From IMG/VR virus record IMGVR_UViG_3300046011_005921, positions 1 through 38,037 of that record: 38,037 nucleotides of DNA; one strand, 5' to 3'. The stretch is from a virus. A program made the position numbers and the translations under genes. Within the stretch, counting starts at the first letter, position 1. Each line of letters opens with the position of its first letter. The notes beneath the pieces were generated by a model that was not told where the DNA came from, searched no databases, and saw only the letters and a program-made list of their open reading frames with translations. Below, piece after piece: positions 27,020-33,376 of this stretch.

Positions 27020-27793
27020 TTATTTCTTTTTAAATTTATTAAACCAACTTTTAAATGGTAATGGTCTTTTTAGGTCTACCTCAATACAATCAACTGTGTA
27101 TTCATGGTATTCATTTAATAAGATTTCATTCTGTTCTTGTTGCCATTTAGCACCTATTTTAAAAGAACCAAAATCAAACTCTCGATAATCTAATTCTTTA
27201 TAAATTCTATCAAACCCTTCTTCAAGTGTTTCTTGTTCCTGAATTAATTTCGTCACTCCTTCCATTTTTTCTTCATTCCAAATTTGTTGTGGTTGGATTT
27301 CTTCTTTTGGAATAATGATTTCATATTCCCAACCTTGTTTTGTATCTAAAAAGTTCTTTGGTTCATAAATAACCTTAACTTCCTCACAACTTGGATTTTT
27401 CACAAACCATTCTAAAAAATCATCATCAATAGCTTGTACACCATCTTTGATTAAGTCGGCATCTGTTGTTAGTATGATTTCTCTTATATGATTATAATTC
27501 CAAATATTTTGTTTGTTTTTCCATTTAATCTCAATTAATTTAGAAGAACCTTTAAAAAAACTATTTTTACAAGTTAGTTTACCAATATTTCCATTTTGAA
27601 CATCAATAACATAAATTGATTTTGTTAAATTTTCTTCTTTAATTTCTTCATTATTAGTGATGGAGATGTTTAAGTATTCCCAAAATCTTGTATCATTAGT
27701 TACATTTATTGGTTCTAAAACAATAGTATCATTAATTTTAGATTTTATTAATCTACTTGGTTGTAATATTGGTAATAAGTGTATGTTTTTCAT
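27020..27793 (-). CDS. Conserved phage protein with KNPSCE motif, second copy
   Basis: A 257-residue paralogue of 3159-3926. The shared block is IILTTDADLIKDGVQAIDDD followed by FLEWFVKNPSCEEVKV, then YEIIIPKEE. The N-terminus (MKNIHLLPILQPSRL) also matches (MKNLFILPTNKPTRL). The C-terminus differs and lacks the cysteine cluster of the other copy. I chose ATG at 27793; the frame extends to 27817 without support. Function unknown. Confidence 0.82.
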   Translation of the reverse strand: MKNIHLLPILQPSRLIKSKINDTIVLEPINVTNDTRFWEYLNISITNNEEIKEENLTKSIYVIDVQNGNIGKLTCKNSFFKGSSKLIEIKWKNKQNIWNYNHIREIILTTDADLIKDGVQAIDDDFLEWFVKNPSCEEVKVIYEPKNFLDTKQGWEYEIIIPKEEIQPQQIWNEEKMEGVTKLIQEQETLEEGFDRIYKELDYREFDFGSFKIGAKWQQEQNEILLNEYHEYTVDCIEVDLKRPLPFKSWFNKFKKK

Positions 27794-27794
27794 C

Positions 27795-28043
27795 TTATTT
27801 CTTTTTAAATTGTTCAAACCATTCTTTAGGTACTACATTTAATATTGTTCTTTTTTGTTTTTCTCCAACATGTTCTAAAAATCTATATAATAAGTTATTT
27901 ACTTCTTCTTCACTATACAATTTCTTGTCTTGTTCTTGTTCTAATTGAGAAATATATCTCAACACACTGATTGGAACTGCTAAATAATCTTCTTCTGCGT
28001 TAGCTTTATAATAAGCTAAATCTTTTACTGCTGTTTGTTTCAT
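27795..28043 (-). CDS. Conserved small phage protein
   Basis: An 82-residue helical protein. Its end LYSEEEVNNLLYRFLEHVGE followed by VVPKEWFEQFKKK is a pattern found at the end of many Bacteroidota phage proteins, usually after a variable N-terminus. Function unknown. In operon with the genes on both sides. Confidence 0.8.
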   Translation of the reverse strand: MKQTAVKDLAYYKANAEEDYLAVPISVLRYISQLEQEQDKKLYSEEEVNNLLYRFLEHVGEKQKRTILNVVPKEWFEQFKKK

Positions 28044-28062
28044 AGTCTTATTTGTTTTTAAA

Positions 28063-28179
28063 TTAAATATTACACTTGTGTTTTATTAAACCACAATAAA
28101 TAAATTCTATAAATCTGCCTAGCCAACCAATACCTTTTCCACATTTTTGACAACAATAACTTGGATATTCTTTTTTCAT
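28063..28179 (-). CDS. Small cysteine-rich protein
   Basis: A 38-residue protein: MKKEYPSYCCQKCGKGIGWL, then GRFIEFIYCGLIKHKCNI. One CxxC pair plus two further cysteines and a His could bind zinc. It has a possible start only 3 bases after the preceding frame. Confidence 0.65.
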   Translation of the reverse strand: MKKEYPSYCCQKCGKGIGWLGRFIEFIYCGLIKHKCNI

Positions 28180-28182
28180 ATT

Positions 28183-28281
28183 TTATTTGTTAAATGTTTC
28201 GTTGTAAACTTCTGTAAATGTTCCTTCTCCTGTTAATTGATATTGTCTGCCACATCTAAAAAAGTATTCTTGTTGTTGCTT
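28183..28281 (-). pseudogene. Open frame without a start codon
   Basis: Directly after the TAA of 28282-28560, and in the same frame, 32 codons read KQQQEYFFRCGRQYQLTGEG then TFTEVYNETFNK. This looks like protein but has no ATG, GTG or TTG at its start. It may have lost its start codon, start at a non-standard codon, or be made by read-through of the TAA. Confidence 0.45.
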
Positions 28282-28560
28282 TTACATTTCTTTGGCTTTA
28301 TAAAAAAGATTGTGTTTCATTGGGTATAAAACGTTGGTTAACGTTACTTTATACGCTGAAAATGCAAATGGATTGCTTACATCTGGATTTTCAGTAACTT
28401 CCTTTAATTTTCCTTCAAATAATTCAATAGCTTTATCAACCCCTTCGTACTCCGCTATCATTTTACCAGCTGACGGTACTGTAATTGGTTGTTTTAAGTT
28501 ATTCTTTTCACAAATGGAATCTATTGTTTCCTTAATTTGTTCTTGATATGTTTTTTCCAT
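28282..28560 (-). CDS. Hypothetical protein
   Basis: A 92-residue helical acidic protein (MEKTYQEQIKETIDSICEKN at the start). No family recognised. It starts 4 bases after the stop of 28565-28873 and its own stop is followed in frame by a further open stretch. Confidence 0.74.
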   Translation of the reverse strand: MEKTYQEQIKETIDSICEKNNLKQPITVPSAGKMIAEYEGVDKAIELFEGKLKEVTENPDVSNPFAFSAYKVTLTNVLYPMKHNLFYKAKEM

Positions 28561-28564
28561 GATT

Positions 28565-28873
28565 TTATTTTAACCCAAGTGTTGGTTTGAATTGAATTGT
28601 TAACCATGTATGACATACAAATAGTTTTAACCCTATTGTATATAGATTTACATGGTTGTTTTTATTAAACGTTTTATTAACGGTTTCGCTTTTATCTTTA
28701 CCCTTCTTAACAGGACCTACAGCTTCTTCTCTGTTGAACCAGATGCCAAATTCAGGTCTTTTTCTCATACTCCAAACTGTATAGTTTGTAATATCTCTAT
28801 CTTCTTCCCAGATATGTCTTAATACCCATTTTAATCTTAGAGGTCCTAATTTCAATTTTTTAACTGTGCTCAT
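28565..28873 (-). CDS. Conserved phage hypothetical protein
   Basis: A 102-residue basic protein. It starts with KLKLGPLRLKWVLRHIWEED and has a Trp-rich first half; the end is strand-rich (LYTIGLKLFVCHTWLTIQF). The patt GPLRLKW is familiar from Bacteroidota phages but the function is unknown. First gene of the operon running left to 26598. Confidence 0.75.
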   Translation of the reverse strand: MSTVKKLKLGPLRLKWVLRHIWEEDRDITNYTVWSMRKRPEFGIWFNREEAVGPVKKGKDKSETVNKTFNKNNHVNLYTIGLKLFVCHTWLTIQFKPTLGLK

Positions 28874-28889
28874 TGTTATTATTTTTTTG

Positions 28890-28920
28890 CAAAGATAATA
28901 CTTATTTTTTAATATACAAA
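28890..28920 (-). promoter_or_regulatory. Bacteroidota-type promoter
   Basis: TATCTTTG at 28897-28890 and TTTG at 28920-28917, 19 bases apart; serves the operon 28873-26598. Confidence 0.76.
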
Positions 28921-28921
28921 A

Positions 28922-29107
28922 TTATTTTGCATAATAATTTTTTTTTGCCACTTCACCATCATAATGGTTAGCTTGAAATAAACCTAAAGTCTTTCCATCA
29001 ACAAAATATGCTTTCCATGATAAGCCACCTAAATGCTTTTCATCATAATGTGTTATCCAGAACCCATGAGGGTTTGATTTATTATTATAGTCTCTTTTAT
29101 CTTGCAT
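28922..29107 (-). CDS. Dispersed array-family protein D5
   Basis: A 61-residue member of the MORN-like array family outside the array: MQDKRDYNNKSNPHGFWITH, LSWKAYFVDGKTLGLFQ, ending NYYAK. It keeps the terminal junction ATGCAAAATAA, although the frame begun there is only seven codons long and no further unit follows. It is the last gene of the operon that starts at 30477. Confidence 0.8.
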   Translation of the reverse strand: MQDKRDYNNKSNPHGFWITHYDEKHLGGLSWKAYFVDGKTLGLFQANHYDGEVAKKNYYAK

Positions 29108-29111
29108 GGTA

Positions 29112-29297
29112 TCAGATATTATCTTTTAAAACTTCAAAATACATAAATTCTAAGCATTTATAAACGCTTAAATTTGTTTTAAAACAATCATGAATATAGT
29201 CTTGATATTTCTCAAGGTCTTTATCAGTATAACTATACTGATTTTCATCTCTAAGCACTTTTACAGCTGCTAGATAGTCTTCAAATGTTGCTTTCAT
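29112..29297 (-). CDS. Small helical protein
   Basis: A 61-residue helical acidic protein (MKATFEDYLAAVKVLRDENQ at the start). No family recognised. Its start overlaps the end of the upstream gene by 17 bases and its stop lies 4 bases before the start of D5. Confidence 0.74.
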   Translation of the reverse strand: MKATFEDYLAAVKVLRDENQYSYTDKDLEKYQDYIHDCFKTNLSVYKCLEFMYFEVLKDNI

Positions 29298-29562
29298 AAC
29301 CTTTTTCTTTTTTAAATTGTTCTAGTGATTCTCGGTTGAATTGACTTCTTGGTTTGTCTTTTAACCACTCTGCAAACTCAACAGCGTAATCGTCGGCTAT
29401 ATCATAAGCTATATGTCTTAATTCATCAAACTGCTTTTCATTGAAAGGTTCATCTTTGTTGATATACTTATCCCATGATTCGTTCTTAATTATATTCCAA
29501 TTAATTTCACCAAACATATAAATTAACTCTTTAAATGTTTGTTCTAAAAAATTATTCGTCAT
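29281..29562 (-). CDS. Hypothetical protein
   Basis: A 93-residue helical acidic protein (MTNNFLEQTFKELIYMFGEI at the start, EQFKKEKGYESNI at the end). No family recognised. Overlaps both neighbours (11 and 17 bases), typical of a tightly coupled operon. Confidence 0.75.
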   Translation of the reverse strand: MTNNFLEQTFKELIYMFGEINWNIIKNESWDKYINKDEPFNEKQFDELRHIAYDIADDYAVEFAEWLKDKPRSQFNRESLEQFKKEKGYESNI

Positions 29563-30178
29563 ACCATTTATCTTTTAAAATTGCGTCCCAGAAACATATT
29601 CTTTCTTCTTCACCGTTATTATATCTTATCCAAACACAAGGAAATTCTTTTCTTGCTTGTATAAGTCTTTCTTTTGTTGATTTTGTTTTATTGGTGTTTC
29701 TCGTATAATACAACCAACATTCCCAATAATGTGAATCTTCTATTGGTGTGAACTTGATAGCTACTTGCCATTTAATCAATACGAAGCTCCACACTGGATT
29801 CCATTCATGTCTATAATCTGTATCTTTCCATTTTGTTTTCCAACCAAGACCCACAAAATCAAAACCTATTTTTTTATCAATAAATTTACCTCTTCTACTA
29901 TAATCATAGTATAGTTTTTCGAACCCTATTTTTTCAGCATTAGGGTTATTCTTTAGTTCATTTAAAGTAGCGTCTATCGCTTCTTGTTCTGTTAACCTTA
30001 CTAATTTTCTAGGGAAGAAATAAGGGACACCCACCGCTATTTTACCTATGTATATTTTTGGTATAATAGGTTTAAATGGTGAGTTGTATGTTTTAATAAA
30101 ATCAAATCTTTTAATAAAAAATTTAATTTTATAATATAAACCTAATTTAATTAATATTTCTTTCATTTTATCTTGCAT
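29552..30178 (-). CDS. Conserved phage protein using an array junction as start
   Basis: A 208-residue protein, not an array relative. Its first codons M-Q-D-K come from the ATGCAAGATAA junction at the end of D4; the ancestral start is probably the next ATG (MKEILIKLGL, 30166), directly after the D4 stop. The centre has FDFVGLGWKTKWKDTDYRHE and WSFVLIKWQVAIKF, Trp-rich strands known from Bacteroidota phages. Function unknown. Confidence 0.78.
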   Translation of the reverse strand: MQDKMKEILIKLGLYYKIKFFIKRFDFIKTYNSPFKPIIPKIYIGKIAVGVPYFFPRKLVRLTEQEAIDATLNELKNNPNAEKIGFEKLYYDYSRRGKFIDKKIGFDFVGLGWKTKWKDTDYRHEWNPVWSFVLIKWQVAIKFTPIEDSHYWECWLYYTRNTNKTKSTKERLIQARKEFPCVWIRYNNGEEERICFWDAILKDKWYDE

Positions 30179-30329
30179 AATATATAAAATTTATTCTTCC
30201 TTCAATCCAAAAACCATAATCAACATCGTTAACAAAAAATCCCTTGGAATTAATTTCTCCAGTTAAAGTAGAGTATACTTCCCATATACCATGTAATTGT
30301 TTATTATTATATGAAATTTTATCTTGCAT
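30168..30329 (-). CDS. Dispersed array-family protein D4
   Basis: A 53-residue array-family protein: MQDKISYNNKQLHGIWEVYS, KGFFVNDVDYGFWIEGR, ending IYYAR. Start and stop both lie in ATGCAAGATAA junctions, shared with D3 upstream and with the unrelated gene at 29552-30178 downstream. Confidence 0.82.
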   Translation of the reverse strand: MQDKISYNNKQLHGIWEVYSTLTGEINSKGFFVNDVDYGFWIEGRINFIYYAR

Positions 30330-30456
30330 AATATATTTTTTCAGTTTTTCTTTCAATCCAGAATCCGTAATCAATAAAATTAACAAAAACGCCCTTAGCC
30401 ATAATAACACCATTGGTTCCAAGTAGTTCAAAATGTTCAGTTTTATATTCCATCAT
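30319..30456 (-). CDS. Dispersed array-family protein D3
   Basis: A 45-residue, shortened array-family protein. It starts at ATG 30456 (or the next codon, 30453), not at a junction, and lacks the HGYW half, but keeps KGVFVNFIDYGFWIER and ends IYYAR in the junction to D4. DYGFWIE is shared with D4, so the two are recent duplicates. It is the first gene of its operon. Confidence 0.78.
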   Translation of the reverse strand: MMEYKTEHFELLGTNGVIMAKGVFVNFIDYGFWIERKTEKIYYAR

Positions 30457-30476
30457 CAGTTGTTAATTATTTTATA

Positions 30477-30508
30477 CAAATATACTTAATTTATTTTAAA
30501 TAACCAAA
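30477..30508 (-). promoter_or_regulatory. Bacteroidota-type promoter
   Basis: TATATTTG at 30484-30477 and TTTG at 30508-30505, 20 bases apart; serves the operon D3-D4-29552-29281-29112-D5. Confidence 0.75.
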
Positions 30509-30518
30509 TATTATTAAC

Positions 30519-30552
30519 AAAAAAATAACCCTAACATATGTTAGAGTTATTT
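30519..30552 (-). terminator. Intrinsic terminator
   Basis: AAATAAC-CTAAC-ATAT-GTTAG-GTTATTT stem with one mismatch, followed on the minus strand by seven T. It ends the gene at 30578-30811. Confidence 0.8.
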
Positions 30553-30577
30553 TTATTTTTTTTTTTAACTTAAATTC

Positions 30578-30811
30578 TTAGTCCCACGCATTTTGTAACT
30601 TCTTAGTAACTGGGTTCAACTCTTGTTGAACGTACTTGATTACATGAGGAGCTTCAATACCGATGGTTCCATGTTCGCCGTGTAACACTTGACTATTCTT
30701 GCTAGTTTTGATTTTAAGGATGTTTTCATCGATTTTCTCAACGTCAACAACGTTAGTCATTGTGTGTGTGTTAGTACTAGGTTCTAGTACAATAGTTTTG
30801 TTTCCAACCAT
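30578..30811 (-). CDS. Hypothetical phage protein
   Basis: A 77-residue beta-rich protein (MVGNKTIVLEPSTNTHTMTN at the start; LHGEHGTIGIEAPHV in the centre). The end ELNPVTKKLQNAWD resembles that of 1889-2158. A single-gene unit with its own promoter and terminator. Confidence 0.76.
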   Translation of the reverse strand: MVGNKTIVLEPSTNTHTMTNVVDVEKIDENILKIKTSKNSQVLHGEHGTIGIEAPHVIKYVQQELNPVTKKLQNAWD

Positions 30812-30846
30812 AATTTTCTTTTTTTAATGTTATTTTTATTATAGTA

Positions 30847-30877
30847 CAAATATACTAATTAATTTTTAATAAAACAA
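30847..30877 (-). promoter_or_regulatory. Bacteroidota-type promoter
   Basis: TATATTTG at 30854-30847 and TTG at 30877-30875, 20 bases apart; serves 30578-30811. Confidence 0.7.
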
Positions 30878-30884
30878 GTTAAAT

Positions 30885-31028
30885 TCAACAATAATAACTT
30901 TTATTTTTTATCCCATGACTTGTTACTTCTGTAGGACCAAAAATTTTACCATTTAAAACATAATATTTCATAGTATAACCAATACTAGAAAAATCAAACT
31001 CTTTAATACCGTTTAATTTATTTTGCAT
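30885..31028 (-). CDS. Dispersed array-family protein D2
   Basis: A 47-residue, degenerate array-family protein starting MQNKLNGIKEFDFSSIG in the junction ATGCAAAATAA, with MKYYVLNGKIFGP as the second-half motif and the end KSYYC. The terminal junction has been lost, so the chain ends here. Confidence 0.74.
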   Translation of the reverse strand: MQNKLNGIKEFDFSSIGYTMKYYVLNGKIFGPTEVTSHGIKNKSYYC

Positions 31029-31197
31029 AATATTCACTTTGATAAACAATTGATTCTACATTCAAATCTTCAGAAAACCCAAATATTTCATCATTAACAA
31101 AATATGCGGAATAACCAGTATAATCAAATGATTTAGGTATTATATACCATTTACCATGTCTTTGGCCTAACCCATTTACTGGTTTAAGTTCTTCCAT
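31018..31197 (-). CDS. Dispersed array-family protein D1
   Basis: A 59-residue array-family protein: MEELKPVNGLGQRHGKWYII, SAYFVNDEIFGFSED, ending EYYAK in the junction to D2. Its start is an ordinary ATG, 8 bases after the stop of 31206-32003, so it is a founder type like unit 1. Confidence 0.8.
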   Translation of the reverse strand: MEELKPVNGLGQRHGKWYIIPKSFDYTGYSAYFVNDEIFGFSEDLNVESIVYQSEYYAK

Positions 31198-31205
31198 AAA
31201 CTAAT

Positions 31206-32003
31206 TTATGATTGCGCCACTAACAAACCAAAGTATTGTTCTTTAGTTAACGAAACCAATTCACCTTCTGGTTTGATGTCTTCATCCATTTCAGTTAACA
31301 ATAAATCACCTTGGCGTTTGATTGCTTTGATATGAGGGATAATGTTTTTGTGAACAACAAATGTTGATGCAATTGCATTAAGAGGGTCGTCTTTAAACTC
31401 ATCATTAATCCATAACCAATGTTCTTTATTGGTTGATGTGCACCAGCATTTTACAGCGTATAATGATTCTTCCAACCCTAATTTCTCACCTTGGATTTCA
31501 TAGGTTTCATAAACGTTATGGTAGGCTTCAGTGCCAGTGAAATTACCATTTTCATCATATTTTCTGTGGTTAACTTCGATACCATCAGTTTTAAGTCTTT
31601 CAGCACCCAATTCATTAATCATTTGTGGGATATCGATTGACGAGAACACTAGCGCTTGAAAACTTCTGTTTTCTAATTCAAACGATTCTTTAAACGTGAA
31701 TGGTTCTACGTTGTCATATATTTCCGTTAAGCTATCAAAAAACTTAACAGTTTTGTCGTATTCTTCTTGGCCACAAGATTCTAACAAACTTGGGATATCA
31801 AAATCTAAGTCTGGCATACTACCCTTAGGGTATCCATTTAAGAAAATATTTTTCTTAACGTTGATGAAACGGTTCATAAATCTTTCATAATTAGTATGAA
31901 CACCCTTAAGGTATCTAACTAATTGTTCAGCAGTACAACCAACCATTTCTTCTGTGTCGGTCTCAAAATAGATTTCGTTGAAATCAGTAAAGATAATCTT
32001 CAT
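31206..32003 (-). CDS. Hypothetical protein (DUF6745-like?)
   Basis: A 265-residue acidic protein. The region LYAVKCWCTSTNKEHWLWIN (about residues 182-201), then DPLNAIASTF recalls the conserved V-x-C-x-C-x-S/T-T-x-x-x-Y-W segment of DUF6745-type proteins; I hold this loosely. The first 110 residues are helical. It heads a three-gene operon with D1 and D2, with its own promoter. Confidence 0.72.
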   Translation of the reverse strand: MKIIFTDFNEIYFETDTEEMVGCTAEQLVRYLKGVHTNYERFMNRFINVKKNIFLNGYPKGSMPDLDFDIPSLLESCGQEEYDKTVKFFDSLTEIYDNVEPFTFKESFELENRSFQALVFSSIDIPQMINELGAERLKTDGIEVNHRKYDENGNFTGTEAYHNVYETYEIQGEKLGLEESLYAVKCWCTSTNKEHWLWINDEFKDDPLNAIASTFVVHKNIIPHIKAIKRQGDLLLTEMDEDIKPEGELVSLTKEQYFGLLVAQS

Positions 32004-32029
32004 AATTTGTTTTTTTATAATTTATAACG

Positions 32030-32061
32030 CAAATGTAAAACTTTAATTTTTATATACCAAA
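32030..32061 (-). promoter_or_regulatory. Bacteroidota-type promoter
   Basis: TACATTTG at 32037-32030 and TTTG at 32061-32058, 20 bases apart; serves 31206-32003, D1 and D2. Confidence 0.76.
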
Positions 32062-32083
32062 ATATTTTAACATTTATTTTTTG

Positions 32084-32252
32084 TAGTCAGGACAGGATTC
32101 GAACCTGTACGTAAGGAACTGCATGTCGTGTATCGGATTACTTTTGAACCTTACTTCCCTATAGGTCTTTCACCTATCGAATCCACATGCCAATCAGCGT
32201 CTACCTCGTTATAGCAGGATTTCTCACACTATAAGCTTTCCGCCACCTGACT
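32084..32252 (-). tRNA. tRNA(Leu)-like RNA with inserted hairpins, 169 bases
   Basis: Acceptor arms AGTCAGG (32252-32246) and CCTGACT (32091-32085) pair perfectly, followed by A at 32084 and CAA. The T arm is ACAGG-TTCGAAT-CCTGT. TGGCGGAA and GGTAGACGC are the two halves of a leucine-type D arm. The RNA is about twice normal length: a hairpin (TTATAG...CTATAA, 32234-32209) interrupts the D loop, and the anticodon/variable region is 88 bases with nested helices GCATGT/ACATGC, GGATT/AATCC and ATAGGT/ACCTAT. TTCAAAA at 32148-32142 could be a CAA anticodon loop. It is either a tRNA needing processing or a tRNA mimic. Confidence 0.6.
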
Positions 32253-32907
32253 ATATAAAAAAATCACTTGACCAAATTCTAGTGGAATAACTTCATACTA
32301 CACCCCAGTTACGAGGATACCCTCACTACTTCAAACAGCCCATTCAACACTTTATACATTACGCCTAAGTAGTTACTCTATTATTCTTCGTTAATCTTTA
32401 CAATAAACACAACTGCTAGTACAGTTTATAATACTCCTAAAGGTATAAGCCTACTTTATGTTTATAGGTATTGATATTATTGTTTATCTTCAAGTCAAGT
32501 GATTTATTTTAGCACCCTCTTGTCTTATATTACTACAACATTTCTGCGTAAGCTTATATAAGAGTAGGGTCACGTAGTTAATCATAGATAATGTACTACC
32601 ATTTGATTAAGAATCTTTAATGAATTATACTTTATAGTTACATTTCAAGTACAGAGCATTTACATCAGTTAACTACTTGCTGAGAACTCATTTGTGTTGT
32701 AAGTAAACCGCCATCAGCCTATATTATATCTTCTTTACCTTCTTAACTTCTTTAAGAATATAATAACTGTTATGACCGTTCAGGGTTTTCTCATTTACCC
32801 CAACACATCTACCATTACTGATAGCATCTTTATGTAAATTAAGTCATCCAGTTTCAACCAGTGCCCCTAATCTATTGCAATAGATAGTTGAGGGTTTGCG
32901 TTTTACT
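32253..32907 (-). ncRNA. Large structured non-coding RNA (GOLLD/ROOL class?)
   Basis: About 650 bases with no protein gene on either strand, upstream of the tRNA-like RNA. Paired segments are long and distant: a 12-pair helix joins 32505-32494 to 32272-32261 and runs into seven T; 32570-32566 plus 32562-32556 pair with 32530-32524 plus 32518-32514; 32765-32758 with 32729-32722; 32373-32367 with 32331-32325; local hairpins include 32426-32411 and the palindrome at 32885-32870 inside a CCCT/AGGG clamp. Size, ornate pairing, phage context and the tRNA next door fit the GOLLD and ROOL RNAs. I cannot confirm the family by sequence. Confidence 0.6.
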
Positions 32908-32913
32908 AATTTA

Positions 32914-32921
32914 CAAAGGTA
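32914..32921 (-). promoter_or_regulatory. Possible promoter of the structured RNA
   Basis: TACCTTTG fits the -7 consensus and would start RNA near 32907, just before the first hairpin. I see no TTTG at the usual distance. Confidence 0.45.
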
Positions 32922-32968
32922 TTCAATGTTTAGCCTTGTAGTTGGTTAACACCAACCAGTTTTTTTGA

Positions 32969-33313
32969 TTACTTATCTAAGTTAGCTAAGTGTTTTTCTA
33001 ACACAACAATTTTAGCTTTATGTAATTCTAAAGCGTCCTCAGCTAATGTTATTTTGTTTTCAGCGTCTAATAAGTTTCTTACATAGACATTTCTATCAGC
33101 TATGTTTTTACCATAATTGGCTAACGCTAAGTTTAAATTCTCTTTAGCATCAGAAACATTATCTTCTAATGTGATAATATCACCATTAAGTGATGCAATT
33201 TGAGACTTTAAAGCTGATTCAGCTTGTCTGATAATTCTTAAACCTAACACTTCTGCGTCATCACCTTTGATGATTGCTACTACTGTTTTTACGATGTTTT
33301 TCATTTTGTTCAT
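32969..33313 (-). CDS. Coiled-coil protein, PspA-like in outline
   Basis: A 114-residue, almost wholly helical protein. The basic/hydrophobic start (KMKNIVKTVVAIIKGDDAEV) is followed by a long coiled coil (ALKSQIASLNGDIITLEDNV, then SDAKENLNLAL). It could be membrane-associated like short PspA/IM30 relatives, but I would not name it. ATG at 33313 or 33304. Its own promoter lies at 33340-33371; downstream is the structured RNA. Confidence 0.75.
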   Translation of the reverse strand: MNKMKNIVKTVVAIIKGDDAEVLGLRIIRQAESALKSQIASLNGDIITLEDNVSDAKENLNLALANYGKNIADRNVYVRNLLDAENKITLAEDALELHKAKIVVLEKHLANLDK

Positions 33314-33339
33314 TTTTAAATGTTTATTGTTTTACTTTG

Positions 33340-33371
33340 CAAATATACAAGTTTATTTTTAATCTACCAAA
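33340..33371 (-). promoter_or_regulatory. Bacteroidota-type promoter
   Basis: TATATTTG at 33347-33340 and TTTG at 33371-33368, 20 bases apart; serves 32969-33313. Confidence 0.76.
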
Positions 33372-33376
33372 TAAAA

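Noticed and set aside
32084-32252. Group I intron in a tRNA(Leu) anticodon loop
   Set aside because: Only about 85 extra bases and no P/Q/R/S core; group I introns need at least about 200.
32253-32960. tmRNA or RNase P RNA
   Set aside because: No tag reading frame with a tRNA(Ala)-like end, and none of the conserved RNase P segments that I can recall.
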